Origin: Saxidomus purpurata
Lineage: Eukaryota; Mollusca; Bivalvia; Venerida; Veneridae
Assembly: GCA_022818135.1 (NCBI GenBank)
Contig: JAFMSR010000013.1
Coordinates: 32,036,274-32,100,273 of the forward strand
Length of the DNA stretch: 64,000 nucleotides
Reading direction: 5' to 3'
This document shows positions 23,168-34,414 of this stretch, piece by piece (position 1 is the first letter of the stretch; each line of letters opens with the position of its first letter). The position numbers and the translations under genes are program-made. Under the pieces are notes generated by a model. That model saw only the letters and a program-made list of their open reading frames with translations. It was not told where the DNA came from and did no database searches.

Positions 23168-24075
23168 GATGTATCTGGTTGTTGGGGGACTTGCACATCA
23201 TAAACTATAAGTGCACAATAATAGTATAAGCCACTCTGGGTCATATGACTACGGCTGGTAGCAAGTAACCTATTAATAACTTAAGAACTGTTGACCATAA
23301 AATGATGTAACATGGTAGTGTAATTGTTGATAACCTATGAATGACCCTTATTGAGTTTGAGCACAGTTGATCATAGTCACTTTGCGAGATAGTCTGAGAA
23401 TTAAGGTTTACCCTCCCTCCGTCTTTCTATTTTTAGCTCAACTGGACAAAGTCCAGCGGAGCTTATGCCATGCTGGTTTGTCCGTCGTCCGTCTGTCCAT
23501 AAACTTTTCCTTGATAACGCTCTACAGGTCGCAATATTCATTTGACTTTGATGAAACTTGCTGATAAGGATCCCTGCAACTTGTAGATGTTCCATGTTGT
23601 TTTTGGGGTCAGTGAGTCAAAGGTCAAGGTCACAGTGACCTTTGATAGCAATTCCTTGATAACACTCTAAAGGTCACAATTTTCATTCAAGTTTCATCAA
23701 ACTTGCTCAGAAGGTTCCCTGCAATATGTAGATGATCCCTATTGTTTTCGGGGTCAGTGTGTCAAAGGTCAAGGTCACAGTGGTCTTCCTTGCTAACGCT
23801 CTACTCAAACGTCATAGGATTATTGGTCTTACTGAGTAGATAATCCCTACTGTTTTTTGGGGTCAGTGGGTCAAGGTCACAGTGAACTCTTTTAGCTTTT
23901 CCATGGTAACATGCAGATGCTAGTCATATAAAACATGGTTTGTTACTAGTGGGCAATGTGGAGATAATAGATGATATTTCATTTCTTTGTATGAAGGGGA
24001 AAAGTTCTTGCTAAATATATTACCTAGTGTTTTTCATTTTTTAGCATAAAGTATCCACCGAAGAAGTAAATACAA
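23168..24075 (+). repeat. Segmental duplicate block (copy 1), with type D element
   Basis: GATGTATCTGGTTGTTGGGG at 23168 recurs at 32945, and similarity continues through the type D element (head AGCTCAACTGGAC...GTCCAGCGGAGCT at 23435; units with GTCAAAGGTCAAGGTCACAG) to the exon half at 24046. Copy 2 (32945-34477) has extra core units, showing internal expansion after duplication. Confidence 0.85.
24046..24075 (+). pseudogene. 63-bp repeat exon, 5' half (split by transposon)
   Basis: Acceptor TTTTTCATTTTTTAG then ten codons beginning HKVSTEEVNT. The remaining eleven codons lie at 26841-26873; 30 plus 33 bp equal the 63 bp of intact copies, so the exon was whole before the insertion. Confidence 0.8.
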
Positions 24076-26833
24076 TATGTAATATAAGGGTAGTAGAATT
24101 GCTCAGGCTGAGCATCACCTGCGTTAAATCTCAGCATGAAAGCTTTATCAGTGGCCCCTTGTAATTGATATCAATAAATCACAATGTAACCACAACACTA
24201 GAGTGTATCTTCACTGCTAGAAGATTGAAAACAGATACTCTTCTTCATCATTTATTTTGTACAATGCTTGCAATGTTGATATTTACATGATAAAGAGAAA
24301 AAGTAATAAATACATGTATGTATATTTCTAACTCCAACTGCTGTAAAAAGTGAAACTTATATAATGGTAAATTATCATTTAAGATAAATGATTTAGTATA
24401 ACAAATTCATTTTATCTTTAAAAAATGTATCAAGCTAATGAATTCATGTTATTTTAAGTACTGGTACTGAGATGCTAACTATGATATATAAATATGCTTT
24501 AACATTGCCAAGAATTACGAGATATAATATATTTGTTTATAATACTTACAAATCACGACATTTTTATTATTTTCTAAAAAGAAAGGGAGTGAAATTTTGA
24601 ATATGCATGAGCTTGCAAAGTTTCCTGATAAAACCATGCATTTAAAACAAATGTACAATATTGTATACAATGACACGGTATCAAAATGCATTACTGTCAT
24701 AATGTATAGTCTACATCTAACAATAACAGTATAGAAGTACAATTACACAATTATACAAGTACAATACTATTGTATTTCTTGTAATAACGTCGTCAACAGT
24801 GAATGTCAATTTTGTGAATGAAATCCTAAAATATGAGCATTATAATCGGCATTAACTGAAGCCAGTTTTTTTACAGATTAACTTATAGAGTTGATACTCT
24901 ATTCGTGAAGGACCGAAACAATATGTAAAACATCAATTTGGAAAATTTCATCCAATAAGTTCCTTCTTATAAACTGTATCATATTTGAGAATACACATAA
25001 CTTGACAATTACCTAGGGCAAGAAAAATATATTAATCAAGTCAAGTCAAGTTTAACAAACTTTGAAAACATTTACAGAAATGTTTGTCACATGATTCAGA
25101 AGTATTACCCATAACCTGCTTTTGGTGTTGATGAGAAATATTGGCGTTTTTATTCTAGCGCCCCTCTGTGGGGTTGAATCATGCTGCCTTTTTGTACACC
25201 TTTCTATGATGGGTAGGTCTGATAAAGATAAGAAGTGGGAATCGGGCCCAAAATTGTATTTAACTTCTCCAGAAGTGGTTTTTACTAAGCAGCCACTTTT
25301 GAGAAAATCTGGCATTTTCGCGTCATGTGTTCCTGCTGTCTCAATGTATGTGATAAGAAGTTGAAACAGTTCTCCTAACTTGTGCACTGCAGATTCCGGG
25401 GATAACCACCTTCGTATGAAAGCCCCCTTTCACAGATTGGTCAGTCGCTTAACCTATAGATAAAGCCCTCACTTGCTCGTATGACAGGATTTGCTCTTTT
25501 TTGCGTTTTGGGCAGTAAAGCTTTTTGAAGAACAAAATGAGCACCTCCCTGTTTAGTGAAATAGTGTTGTTAGTTATCTGGAAAAGATCAGTTCTAAACA
25601 TTGTGTTTTCTATGAAATGTTCTAATACAGTTTTATGCAAAATTTGGTGACATTTTGGGAAACAATCATTTCCACCTAAACAAAGTACTAGAGCAACTTT
25701 AATTCCGATACACCTGCCCCTGTATGTACTCATTAAAACTCTAATATAGCGGTGATGTTATATATTACAGTTCAAAGACATTTTCAATGTTTAGAAACTT
25801 TGTTTTGGCTATTAATTTATAAAGTTCAAATGAGGATGCAACTGAAGTTGCACTCGATGCTTCTGATACTTCTTGTTCTATTACTGTTGTGATGTATTCA
25901 CACGCTTTTGAACTTTCCGAAAATTGAAAACAGTATTTTAGCACAGATGAGACTGACAGAACTGGTTTTCCATTAAATGTCTTAATTCAATCTTTAAAGT
26001 TTTCAAATTTTCTTTTTATGTTGAAAGTTCTCACTTGATCTCCTTTCGATTTTAAAAAAAATCACAAAATCTTGTAACCAGATATAATTTTGCCCACTAG
26101 AATTTTCATCTTGATCAAGTCGAAATAACTTAAACAATTTCTAAACTTCATAATAAGCCATCTTTGCCTAGAATAATATATATAAACATTGGTAATTTTT
26201 AAGTAATCTTTCAACAGAAACCCTGTTATTTAAACAATGATTTCCATATTTTAACAATGATTTTCATATGATCACATGCCTATAAGCATTAGAAAGAATA
26301 AAGTTAGAGACTGTGTACATAATACAATCTGAATCAATGATATTTTATTCCTTATTTGAAGATCAGAATTGTCATAATTAACATTGTGTTTCATTTATTT
26401 GTAAACATTTTAAAACCTGAACCAGAAATTTAGGTGCACAATAATTTTGCATGTATGATAATATAGTATATGATAATATAGTAGATAACCTGTATAGAAA
26501 CATGAAATATACTTTAGTTACATATACTTTAGTTATTTTCAACCGAACTGATCTACTTCTGTGAAAAAATACGATGAGCATCTGTAAAGTCCAAATTTCT
26601 TTGGAATGTCATTCACAGTGTACGTAGCAGATAAAGAATGAAACATTATGCTTTTTACAATTTATAAATTCTTCATTATCAGGACGTGATATTGGGGAAC
26701 CACATTGTCAGTATTACACAAAGTTATTGCTATCAATTTCACAGGGTCATTAATTAATTGGCCCTACGCTGTGAAGCTGGGAGGCTTATCAGAGAGTAAT
26801 TTTCAGCAGAAAGTACCCTTGCATAACATAATG
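24076..26833 (-). mobile_element. 2.76-kb TIR transposon inserted in an exon copy
   Basis: Left end ATATGTAATATAAGGGTAGT and the complement of the right end TTATGTTATGCAAGGGTACT agree at 15 of 20 positions. AAATACA flanks both sides (24069-24075, 26834-26840), a 7-bp (perhaps 8-bp with one mismatch) target duplication. It lies between codons 10 and 11 of a 63-bp exon copy. It carries a decayed protein gene on the minus strand (25190-26010), taken as its own coding content. Superfamily not assigned. Confidence 0.78.
25190..26010 (-). pseudogene. Decayed transposon-borne protein gene, repetitive mollusc family
   Basis: Minus strand, in order: NGKPVLSVSSVLKYCFQF and SSFELYKLIAKTKFLNIENV (to about 25770), then LCLGGNDCFPKCHQ, FRTDLFQI, FFKKLYCPKRKKEQIL, SYEQVRALSI (to about 25450), then after a stop and one frame change RRWLSPESAVHKLGELFQ and YNFGPDSHFLSLSDLPI. 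The GGND...PK and FKKLYCP...VRxLSI wording is that of a large uncharacterised protein family which I recall as abundant in mollusc and cnidarian genomes, often with PIN/XPG-like annotation. Function unknown; catalytic aspartate in GGND may be retained. Broken by stops and shifts. Confidence 0.6.
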
Positions 26834-26840
26834 AAATACA

Positions 26841-26873
26841 GTGGCGGAGGATCATAACTATGCGTCCCCTGTT
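26841..26873 (+). pseudogene. 63-bp repeat exon, 3' half (split by transposon)
   Basis: Eleven codons, VAEDHNYASPV, followed by the donor GTAAGT. Partner of 24046-24075. The downstream intron is the standard unit intron and ends in a type A tail (CAGGTGAGCGATATAGGGCC) near 27241. Confidence 0.8.
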
Positions 26874-27275
26874 GTAAGTACAACTTGGCCCTCGAGTTTT
26901 CACTCTTACACTATTAATAGGGAACTTTCCCTGTAGTATTTTAATGGTTTCCTGTCACTTATTTTATTACATGCACTCCTGTCCATAACACTTGAAAGAG
27001 ACTGAGAGGTGTGACAATATCAAGAGATAGATAGATAGTATTTATGACAAAGAATCTATTCAAACCTTTTCCACATGCATGTATTTATCATAGGTATATA
27101 TAGTCCAGTTTTTATTGGTAATGAGATCACTAAGTCTTGATTGACAGCTGTCCCGTCATCGTGTTAATTATCTATAGCGCATGTGTAACTGAGTGGCCAA
27201 TGGTAGCCAGGTGAGCGATATAGGGCCATCTTGGCCCCCTTGTTTGAAAATACTTGGATATGGGTAAAATCCACT

Positions 27276-28240
27276 TATTGACTGTAACGATGGATGGTCG
27301 GGGCTAAACTCACCAGAGTAATCAAACACTTGACACTATACAAAATTTACAACTTTAATTACAGTGATGAATATATACAAAAATGAATACAAAAGATATA
27401 CATTAAATAGGATGATATGAATGGACTATAAAAACTTCTTAATGATAGTCCTGATTTAACCACGTTTACACTTTACTTCACGGTGAAAACACGTTTTACA
27501 ATTACAAAAGACTGTCCTCACCATTTAGAATAACATCTCGGTAAAGGCTCCTGTAATCCGGGGTTGGATATAAGTAGACCTTAATGTCAACTGCACCAAA
27601 GGTGTTTCCTGTGTAAATGGGGCACCACGTAGACAAGTCTGTGCTCGGGAATCAATACATCCGGGCGAATCTAGTAGTTTATCGATGTAACAGGTCGGTC
27701 TTCTCCAGGAAAGTCATCAACTGGAGGCAATACATATCTCAACCACTCCGGGCATTGTATCTTCCGGGGGAGAAAGCTTGATCAAGCTAAAGTAGGAACT
27801 TTATAACATCTCGCATGTCAAGTCATAATACTGTGTGTGTGTGCCATTTTCTAATAGTCAATCTTTCTTAAATAATAAATCTTCCTGCCTATCTATAAAT
27901 TCACAGGGAAATCATAACCTCTGTGCAGACATGAAATTCACGAATAAAATTTATGTCGGTCAAAATTAGTTATATAAATTGAGGTCCGTCATAGTGGTCT
28001 CAGTAAAATTGTTATACAACAACCACAAATAAGAACATATAACTTTCTTATTATGAACCGAATTTAATGAAAAATACATGAAAGTAAACGAAACTCAATA
28101 CTAGAATCCATGCTCTTACTTTTGTAGGAAAATTCTAGCAATTTACACAATAATCCAAACTTTACAAAAACAATGATAAAATTGCTGTCACTATCTTTAT
28201 ATAGAAATCGATGCCCGTCTGTCAACTTTGTGACATTGAC
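27276..28240. other. AT-rich sequence, no gene recognised
   Basis: Unrelated to the duplicated units on either side; no supported coding region or known repeat. Confidence 0.4.
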
Positions 28241-28278
28241 TTATTGAAATATATTACCAAGTGTTTTTCATTTTTTAG

Positions 28279-28341
28279 CAGAAGACATCCACTGAAAAAG
28301 TAAATGTAGTGGCAGAGGATCATAACTATGCAACCCCTGTT
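28279..28341 (+). CDS. 63-bp phase-0 repeat exon, intact borders
   Basis: Acceptor TTTTTCATTTTTTAG, donor GTAAGT, open in phase 0: 21 codons reading QKTSTEKVNVVAEDHNYATPV minus none lost. It lies between the exons at 15077 and 30599, both compatible with phase 0, so it could be spliced in as a cassette. More diverged than the 34-37 kb copies. Confidence 0.5.
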
Positions 28342-28577
28342 GTAAGTACAACTTGGCCCTCTTGTTTTCATTCTTACACTATTATTAGGGAACTTTCAGT
28401 GTAGTATTTTAATGGTTTCCTGTCACTTATTTTATTACACGCACTCCTGTCCATAACACTTAAAGGAGAGGTGTGACAGTATCAAGAGATAGATATATAG
28501 TATTTATGACAAAAGTATCCATTCAAACCTTTTCCACATGCATGTATTTATCGTAGGTATATAAAGTCCATTTTTTT

Positions 28578-30085
28578 AGCTCGACTTTTCGAAGAAAAGG
28601 GGAGCTATCCTACTTGCCTCGGCGTCGGCGTTGGTGTCACACCTTGGTTAAGTTTTTCGTACCACCCAACTTTATTTCAAAACCATTAGAGGTATTGCTT
28701 TGAAACTTACCATACTTGTTTACCATCATAACCTCCATCTACAGGCAAGAGTACATAACTCTGTCAAGGTTTTTGTCAGAATTATGGCCCTTTTTATGCC
28801 CCCCACAAAGTGGGGTGCATATAGCGTTGCACTTGTCCGTCCGTCCGTCCGTCAGTCCGTCAGTCCGTCAGTCCGTCCGTCCGTCCGTCCGTACGTCCCG
28901 AAATCTTGTGAACGCAACTCCTCTTAAACCGGATGGCAGATTTTGCTTAAACTTCCAGGGATGAACAACCTTAATGTGTAGATGGTAGTAAAGGAAGGAA
29001 TTTTCGCGGCGACCAAATTTAACAGAATTATGGCCCTTTGTTGATTTTTTTCACTATATATCTTGTGAACGCAACTCCTCTTAAACCGGATGGCAGATTT
29101 TGCTTAAACTTCCAGGGATGAACAACCTTAATGTGTAGATGGTAGTAAAGAAAGGAATTTTTGCTGCGACCAAATTTAACAGAATTATGGCCCTTTGTTG
29201 ATTTTTTCACTATATACTATGTAGAAATTTTGTGAACGCAACTCCTCTTAAACCGGATGGCAGATTTTGCTTAAACTTCCAGGGATGAACAACCTTAATG
29301 TGTAGATGGCAGTAAAGGAAGGAATTTTTGCTGCGGCCAAATTTAACAGAATTATGGCCCTTTGTTGATTTTTTCACTATATACCATATAGAAATTTTGT
29401 GAACGCAACTCCTCTTAAACTGGTTGGCAGATTTTGCTTAAACTTCCAGGGATGAACAACCTTAATGTGTAGATGGTAGTAAAGGAAGGAATTTTTGTTG
29501 CGACCAAATTTAACAGAATTATGGCCCTTTGTTAAGTTTTTCACTATATACCATATAGAAATATTGTGAACGCAACTCCTCTTAAACCGGATGGCAGATT
29601 TTGCTTAAACTTCCAGGGATGAACAGCTTTAATGTGTAGATGGTAGTAAAGGAAGAAATTTTTGTTGCGACCAAATTTAACAGAATTATGGCCCTTTGTT
29701 GATTTTTTCACTATATACCATATAAATTTGTTGCGACCAAATTTAACAGAATTATGGCCCTTTGTTGATTTTTTCACTATATACCATATAAATAATTGAA
29801 CATATAAATTTTACATTTGTAATTTAATTTAACATGTACATAAGGTTACCTGTAGATCATTTTAGGTATATGTACAGAAATGAAACAGTGGAATGAAAAA
29901 GTTCCACATAAAAATCTTACATACAGATATGCTTGCTCTTGTTTATGAGCACATCTGCACAGTGGGGGCATCCGTGTCCTTTGGACACAATTCTAGTTTT
30001 ACTTATAAAGTGAATTGAGCTTGGTTAAGTCTTTGGTACCACCCCACTTTATTTCAAAACCGATACAGATATTGCTTTCAAACTT
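28578..30085 (+). repeat. Hairpin-headed element (type E), split by a type F element
   Basis: Head AGCTCGACTTTTCGAAGAAAAG...GGAGCT, CGGCGTCGGCGTTGG, then ACCTTGGTTAAGTTTTTCGT, CCATCATAACCTCCATCTAC, GACAGAATTATGGCCC. At 28795 it is interrupted by type F and resumes at 29997 with TTTTACTTATAAAG; undisturbed copies (43050-43090) read straight across. Confidence 0.82.
28795..29996 (+). mobile_element. Hairpin-ended tandem-core element (type F), complete, Helitron-like ends
   Basis: Head TATGCCCCCCACAAAGTGGG...TGCATATA, a (GTCC)n/(GTCA)n run at 28838-28897, about six units of 130-190 bp (TTGTGAACGCAACTCCTC, GGATGGCAGATTTTGCTT, CCAGGGATGAACAACCTTAA, CAGAATTATGGCCCTTTG), then AGTGGGGGCATCC (inverse of the head), hairpin GTGTCCTTTGGACAC, AATT, CTAG and TTTT. 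The split type E host shows no target duplication beyond the T run. Hairpin before CTRR and no duplication are Helitron hallmarks. Confidence 0.85.
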
Positions 30086-30600
30086 CATAGGATGATTGGT
30101 CTTACTGAGTAGATGATCCTTATCGCTTTTGGAGTCAGTTGAGCAAAGGTCAAGGTTACAGTGAACTTTGAAAATCTGTTCCACTCAATATCTTGAGATC
30201 TACATCACCCACAGTCTTCAAACGTCATAGGATGATTGGTCTTACTGAGTAGATAATCCCTACTGTGTTTTGGGGTCAGTGAGTCAAGGTCACAGTGTAC
30301 TATTTTAGCTTTTCCTTGGTAATATTGCAAAAGATTTTCACAAAACTTACTCAGAACAATCCAGTCAGACAAACCAGTAGAGCGATACTGGCCCTTTTGG
30401 GCCTCTTGTTCTGTGGAGTGACTGTCTAAAAAATCTTGATCTTGCGTTATCTGATGAACCACAGATACTAGTCATATAAAACATGGTTTGTTACTAGTGG
30501 GCAATATAGAGATAATAGATGATGTTTCATTTCTTTGTATGAAGGGGAAAAGTTCTTGCTAACTGCGAATATATTACCTAGTGTTTTTCATTTTTTAGTA
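30085..30600 (+). repeat. Partial copy of the duplicate block with type D tail
   Basis: TCATAGGATGATTGGTCTTA, GAGTAGATAATCCCTACTGT, then AGAGCGATACTGGCCC-TTTTGGGCCTCTTG (type D tail hairpin, about 30378-30410), and TACTAGTGGGCAATATAGAG leading to the acceptor of the exon at 30599. Same order as 34100-34414. Confidence 0.8.
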
Positions 30601-30716
30601 TGAAGCATCCACCGGAGAAAAAAATGCAGTGAAGGATCATAATTATGCGTTCCCAAATGGAAGTGGAATACAAGCTACATTATGGTACCTAAGGAAGGCA
30701 GCCATGTTTAAGACAG
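30599..30716 (+). CDS. 118-bp exon, long form of the repeat exon
   Basis: Acceptor TTTTTCATTTTTTAG; phase 0 entry; reads YEASTGEKNAVKDHNYAFPN, then GSGIQATLWYLRKAAMFKT and one base, donor G|GTGTTC at 30717. The first 20 codons are homologous to the 63-bp exons (with a 3-bp in-frame deletion); where those have the donor GTAAGT this one has GGAAGT and reads on. Its single overhanging base joins the two opening bases of the exon at 32511 to make an in-frame GAA codon. It therefore looks like the ancestral, fully coding form. Function of the segment unknown. Confidence 0.55.
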
Positions 30717-32077
30717 GTGTTCATATCACAACTTAATAGGGTTTTACATAAAGGGATTTTTATAAAGCATGTTTAATTTTAAGCAAAAAATTAACACAGT
30801 CCTTACACCATTACTCTATTTCAGAATGCATTTTTAGCCTGTAAAAACTACTAGTGCTCAAAGATTTATAACATGTTGTGTCTTTCGTGTCTTCTCTGAA
30901 ATGTGTATACTCCAGACTCTTCCAAATTTGTGAGACAGTCTCACAAATCTGAAAAAAATCAACAATGTCTGACAAAATTTCTGGGATTTTCATGCATTTT
31001 GTTTGAAAAATTTATGGGATTTTCATGCATTTTGTTTGACAAGAGATTTTAAAAACTTCCTCTATAACCATAATGTATATCTTGCTAAGTTACGAATTGT
31101 GTGTTAAAGGTTGAAAGTCCATCTGAAAAGTGTTTTTCAGTTTTGGTATTGTCTGACATACAAGGCTCATTTTGATACCACTTACTCCAAATTTTACCAT
31201 TTTCTGTATTGTGTATCCGACGCCATCTAGTCTTTGATTTCTTGTTACATAATGTTAGGTAGCAGTACTTATTATGTGGCTAAAGAACTCTACATGCATA
31301 GACCAATTTTATACAATGTATAACTTTAAACTTCAATTGATGCCCCCTTTATGAGGATGTGTAACACACTATACCGGGCAGCCACCTTCCTCCAAAGTCA
31401 AGGTCACAGCTGTTACATATGGTTTAAAGCAGTATTGCCTGTCTATATGGTACCTCTACATGTATGAACCAGTTTGCAAATACCTTCACAGAGGTGTTGC
31501 CCATAACACAGGGGTCTGATATGCAACACCACTAAGATCAAGGTCACATAAGGGGTCAGAGCTCATAAAAAAATTAAATAAGTCTAAAAGGTCATGAGAC
31601 TATACATCCTTAACCTTTAAAAGTATTTTCATGAGACTTCAAAATGTTCAGCTTATCAAGACAATGTGCAGAACTTATGTTCCAAAGTTCTGCATTGGTT
31701 CAAGGTCTTCATGAAAAGGTCAATGGTCATTAACTGATTTCATTGAAACTTTGGGCAAATGTTCAACTGAGCAAAATAAGATACTTAAATCAAGCTGGTC
31801 TAAAGGTCAAGGTCAATTCGGATGGCGAATGTAATGAGTCTACACTTGTATATAAAATAAACACATAGAAGGATTTTCATGAATCTTGCTTCAGATGTTT
31901 TAACCAGTGTCACCTCTAGGTCATGATACAAATTAACCAAAAGTCTGTATGATGTATGTTACTGTAAATTGGGTTATATTTGTAATGATTCAATTTTCAC
32001 TATTTTTGGAAATTTCCCTTAACCACTAAATTAAAAATCTCATGAAAGATTCATTTCACATAGATCTACTACATGTA
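30717..32077. repeat. Segmental duplicate, copy 1 (pair with 37843-40712)
   Basis: GGATTTTTATAAAGCATG through ACTACATGTA is repeated at 39190-40712 with high identity, and the flanking exon copies (30599 and 37791) pair as well. Content is intron-like plus degenerate core repeats (TCAAGGTCACATAAGGGGTC). This copy lacks both insertions present in the other. Confidence 0.88.
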
Positions 32078-32510
32078 CAAATGAACCTATCTTAAGCAAG
32101 CATGCTTGGTTCAGCCTGAATGACCAGTGTTAAAGTAAGCCTGTGTTGATAAGTTATTTTAAATGGTCACTTTTTGCCGGGAGCATAACACAGGTCTGAC
32201 TAAAAAAGAAATTTGTGAGTTTTCAGTTCAGGTCATATGTCAATACTTAGCATGTTATTGTCTAAGTGCTGTGCATAAATACACTGTAGGTCAAATGGTC
32301 AGCAGATAAAGGTAAAAAAGGAAAAGGTGTATTTAATGTAAAATTGGTTAATGAGATATATCCATTCTGACTGCTTAATAAAGGTGACCACTTGTACAGG
32401 TAAAACTGTTGTCTTTACTTTAGGCCATTTTGAGCTCAATTTAGTTTTTTGTGTGTTGTTATACTGATGTTTAATGTCTTAAAAGTGATTTGGAATTTTT
32501 CTTACTGCAG

Positions 32511-32692
32511 AAGACTGCATGGAATATGACAACAGCCCTGTAAAGAATAGCAAGAAAGATGCCCTACGCAAGAGAATTCAGCCGTACAGTAAATCAGGCA
32601 AGAAAGAAAAGAAAAGCAAAAATTTGAGCAGTAGCAAAGGCATCTGTATGCGGACTTTAACCTTGGAGATGAATGAGTTGAGACAAGGATCA
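32511..32692 (+). CDS. Basic exon of the kinase-like locus
   Basis: Acceptor AATTTTTCTTACTGCAG, donor GGATCA|GTATGT; 182 bp, entering with two bases and leaving in phase 0. Reads EDCMEYDNSPVKNSKKD, then a lysine-rich SKSGKKEKKSKNLSSSKG (possible nuclear-localisation signal) and MRTLTLEMNELRQGS. Human NIK also has a basic KRRSKARKKRKKKSSKSL stretch in its N-terminal region; that similarity is compositional and weak. Type A core sequence begins ten bases after the donor (ATTCCATTCCATGCAG). No later coding exon that would continue it is recognised apart from the 63-bp copies. Confidence 0.6.
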
Positions 32693-32944
32693 GTATGTAC
32701 AATAATTCCATTCCATGCAGAACTCTGGTTGCCATGGCAACGAAAAGGAATAACTGTAAAAATTTCTTAGCCAGATAATTGACCTTACACCAGGTTCTTG
32801 ATTGACAGATAAGAATCTCTTATCAGACCAATAAAACAGCAAGCGGCTTCAACACAAGTCGAATATGGTTACTAGCCGCCATTTTGTCCGACAAACATTC
32901 AAAATACATTTGTTGCGTGCGTGCGTGTGTGTGCATATTTTGAT

Positions 32945-34414
32945 AGATGTATCTGGTTGTTGGGGGACTTGCACATCATAAACTATAAGTGCACAATAAT
33001 AGTATAAGCCACTCTGGGTCATATGACTACGGCTGGTAGCAAGTAACCTATTAATAACTTAAGAACTGTTGACCATAAAATGATGTAACATGGTAGTGTA
33101 ATTGTTGATAACCTATGAATGACCCTTATTGAGTTTGAGCACAGTTGGTCATAGTCACTTTGGGAGATAGTCTGAGAATTAAGGTTTACCCTCCCTCAGT
33201 CTTTCTATTTTTAGCTCTACTGGACAAAGTCCAGGGGAGCTTATGCCATGGTGGTTTGTGGGTCGTCCGTCTGTCCATAAACTTTTCCTTGATAACGCTG
33301 TACAGGTTGCAATATTCATTTGACTTTGATGAAACTTGCTGATAAGGATCCCTGCAACTTGTAGATGTTCCCTTTTGTTTTTGGGATAAGTGAGTCAAAG
33401 GTCAAGGTCACAGTGACCTTTGATAGCAATTCCTTGATAACACTCTAAAGGTCACAATTTTCATTCAAGTTTCATCAAACTTGCTCAGAAGGTTCCCTGC
33501 AATATGTAGATGATTCCTATTGATTTTGGGGTCAGTGTGTCAAAGGTCAAGGTCACAGTGGTCTCTGTTAGATTTTCCTTGATAAAGCTCTACGGGTCAC
33601 AGTTTTCTTTCAACTTTCATCAAACTTGCTCAGAAGGTTTTCTGTAACATGTAGATGTTCCCTATTGATTTTGGGGTCAGTGGGTCAAAGGTCAAGGTCA
33701 CAGTGACCTTTAGACGAAGTCCAGCGGAGCTTATGCCATGGTGGTTTGTCCGTCGTCCGTCTGTCCATAAACTTTTCCTTGATAACGCTCTACAGGTCGC
33801 AATATTCATTTGACTTTGATGAAACTTGCTGATAAGGATCCCTATAATATGTAGATGATCCCTATCGTTTTTGGGGTCAAAGGTCAAGGTCACAGTGACT
33901 TCCGTTAGATTTTCCTTGCTAACGCTCTACGGGTCACAGTTTTCTTTCAACTTTCATCAAACTTGCTCAGAAGGTTCCCTGTAGCATGTAGATGATCCCT
34001 ATCGATTTTTGGGTTAGTGGGTCAAAGGTCAAGGTCACAGTGACCTGAACTTTGAAAATCTTTTCCACTCAATATCTTGAGATCTACATCACCCATAGTC
34101 TTCAAACGTCATAGGATGATTGGTCTTACTGAGTAGATAATCCCTACTGTTTTTTGGGGTCAGTGGGTCAAGGTCACAGTGAACTCTTTTAGCTTTTCCT
34201 TGGTAACATTGCAAAAGATTTTCACAAAACTTACTCAGAACAATCCAGTCAGACAGACCAGTAGAGCGATACCACAGATGCTAGTCTTATAAAACATGGT
34301 TTGTTACTAGTGGGCAATGTGGAGATAATAGATGATGTTTCATTTCTTTGTATGAAGGGGAAAAGTTCTTGCTAACTTTGCTAAATATATTACCTAGTGT
34401 TTTTCATTTTTTAG
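32945..34414 (+). repeat. Segmental duplicate block (copy 2), with expanded type D element
   Basis: Pairs with 23168-24045. Head AGCTCTACTGGACAAAGTCC at 33213; a second partial head (GACGAAGTCCAGCGGAGC) at 33713 shows that a stretch of the element was duplicated in tandem. Units carry GTCAAAGGTCAAGGTCACAG. Confidence 0.85.

Noticed and set aside
28700..29777. Frames such as VRPSVRQSVSPSVRPSV and KKSTKGHNSVKFGR
   Set aside because: Translations of the (GTCC)n run and the core units of type F.
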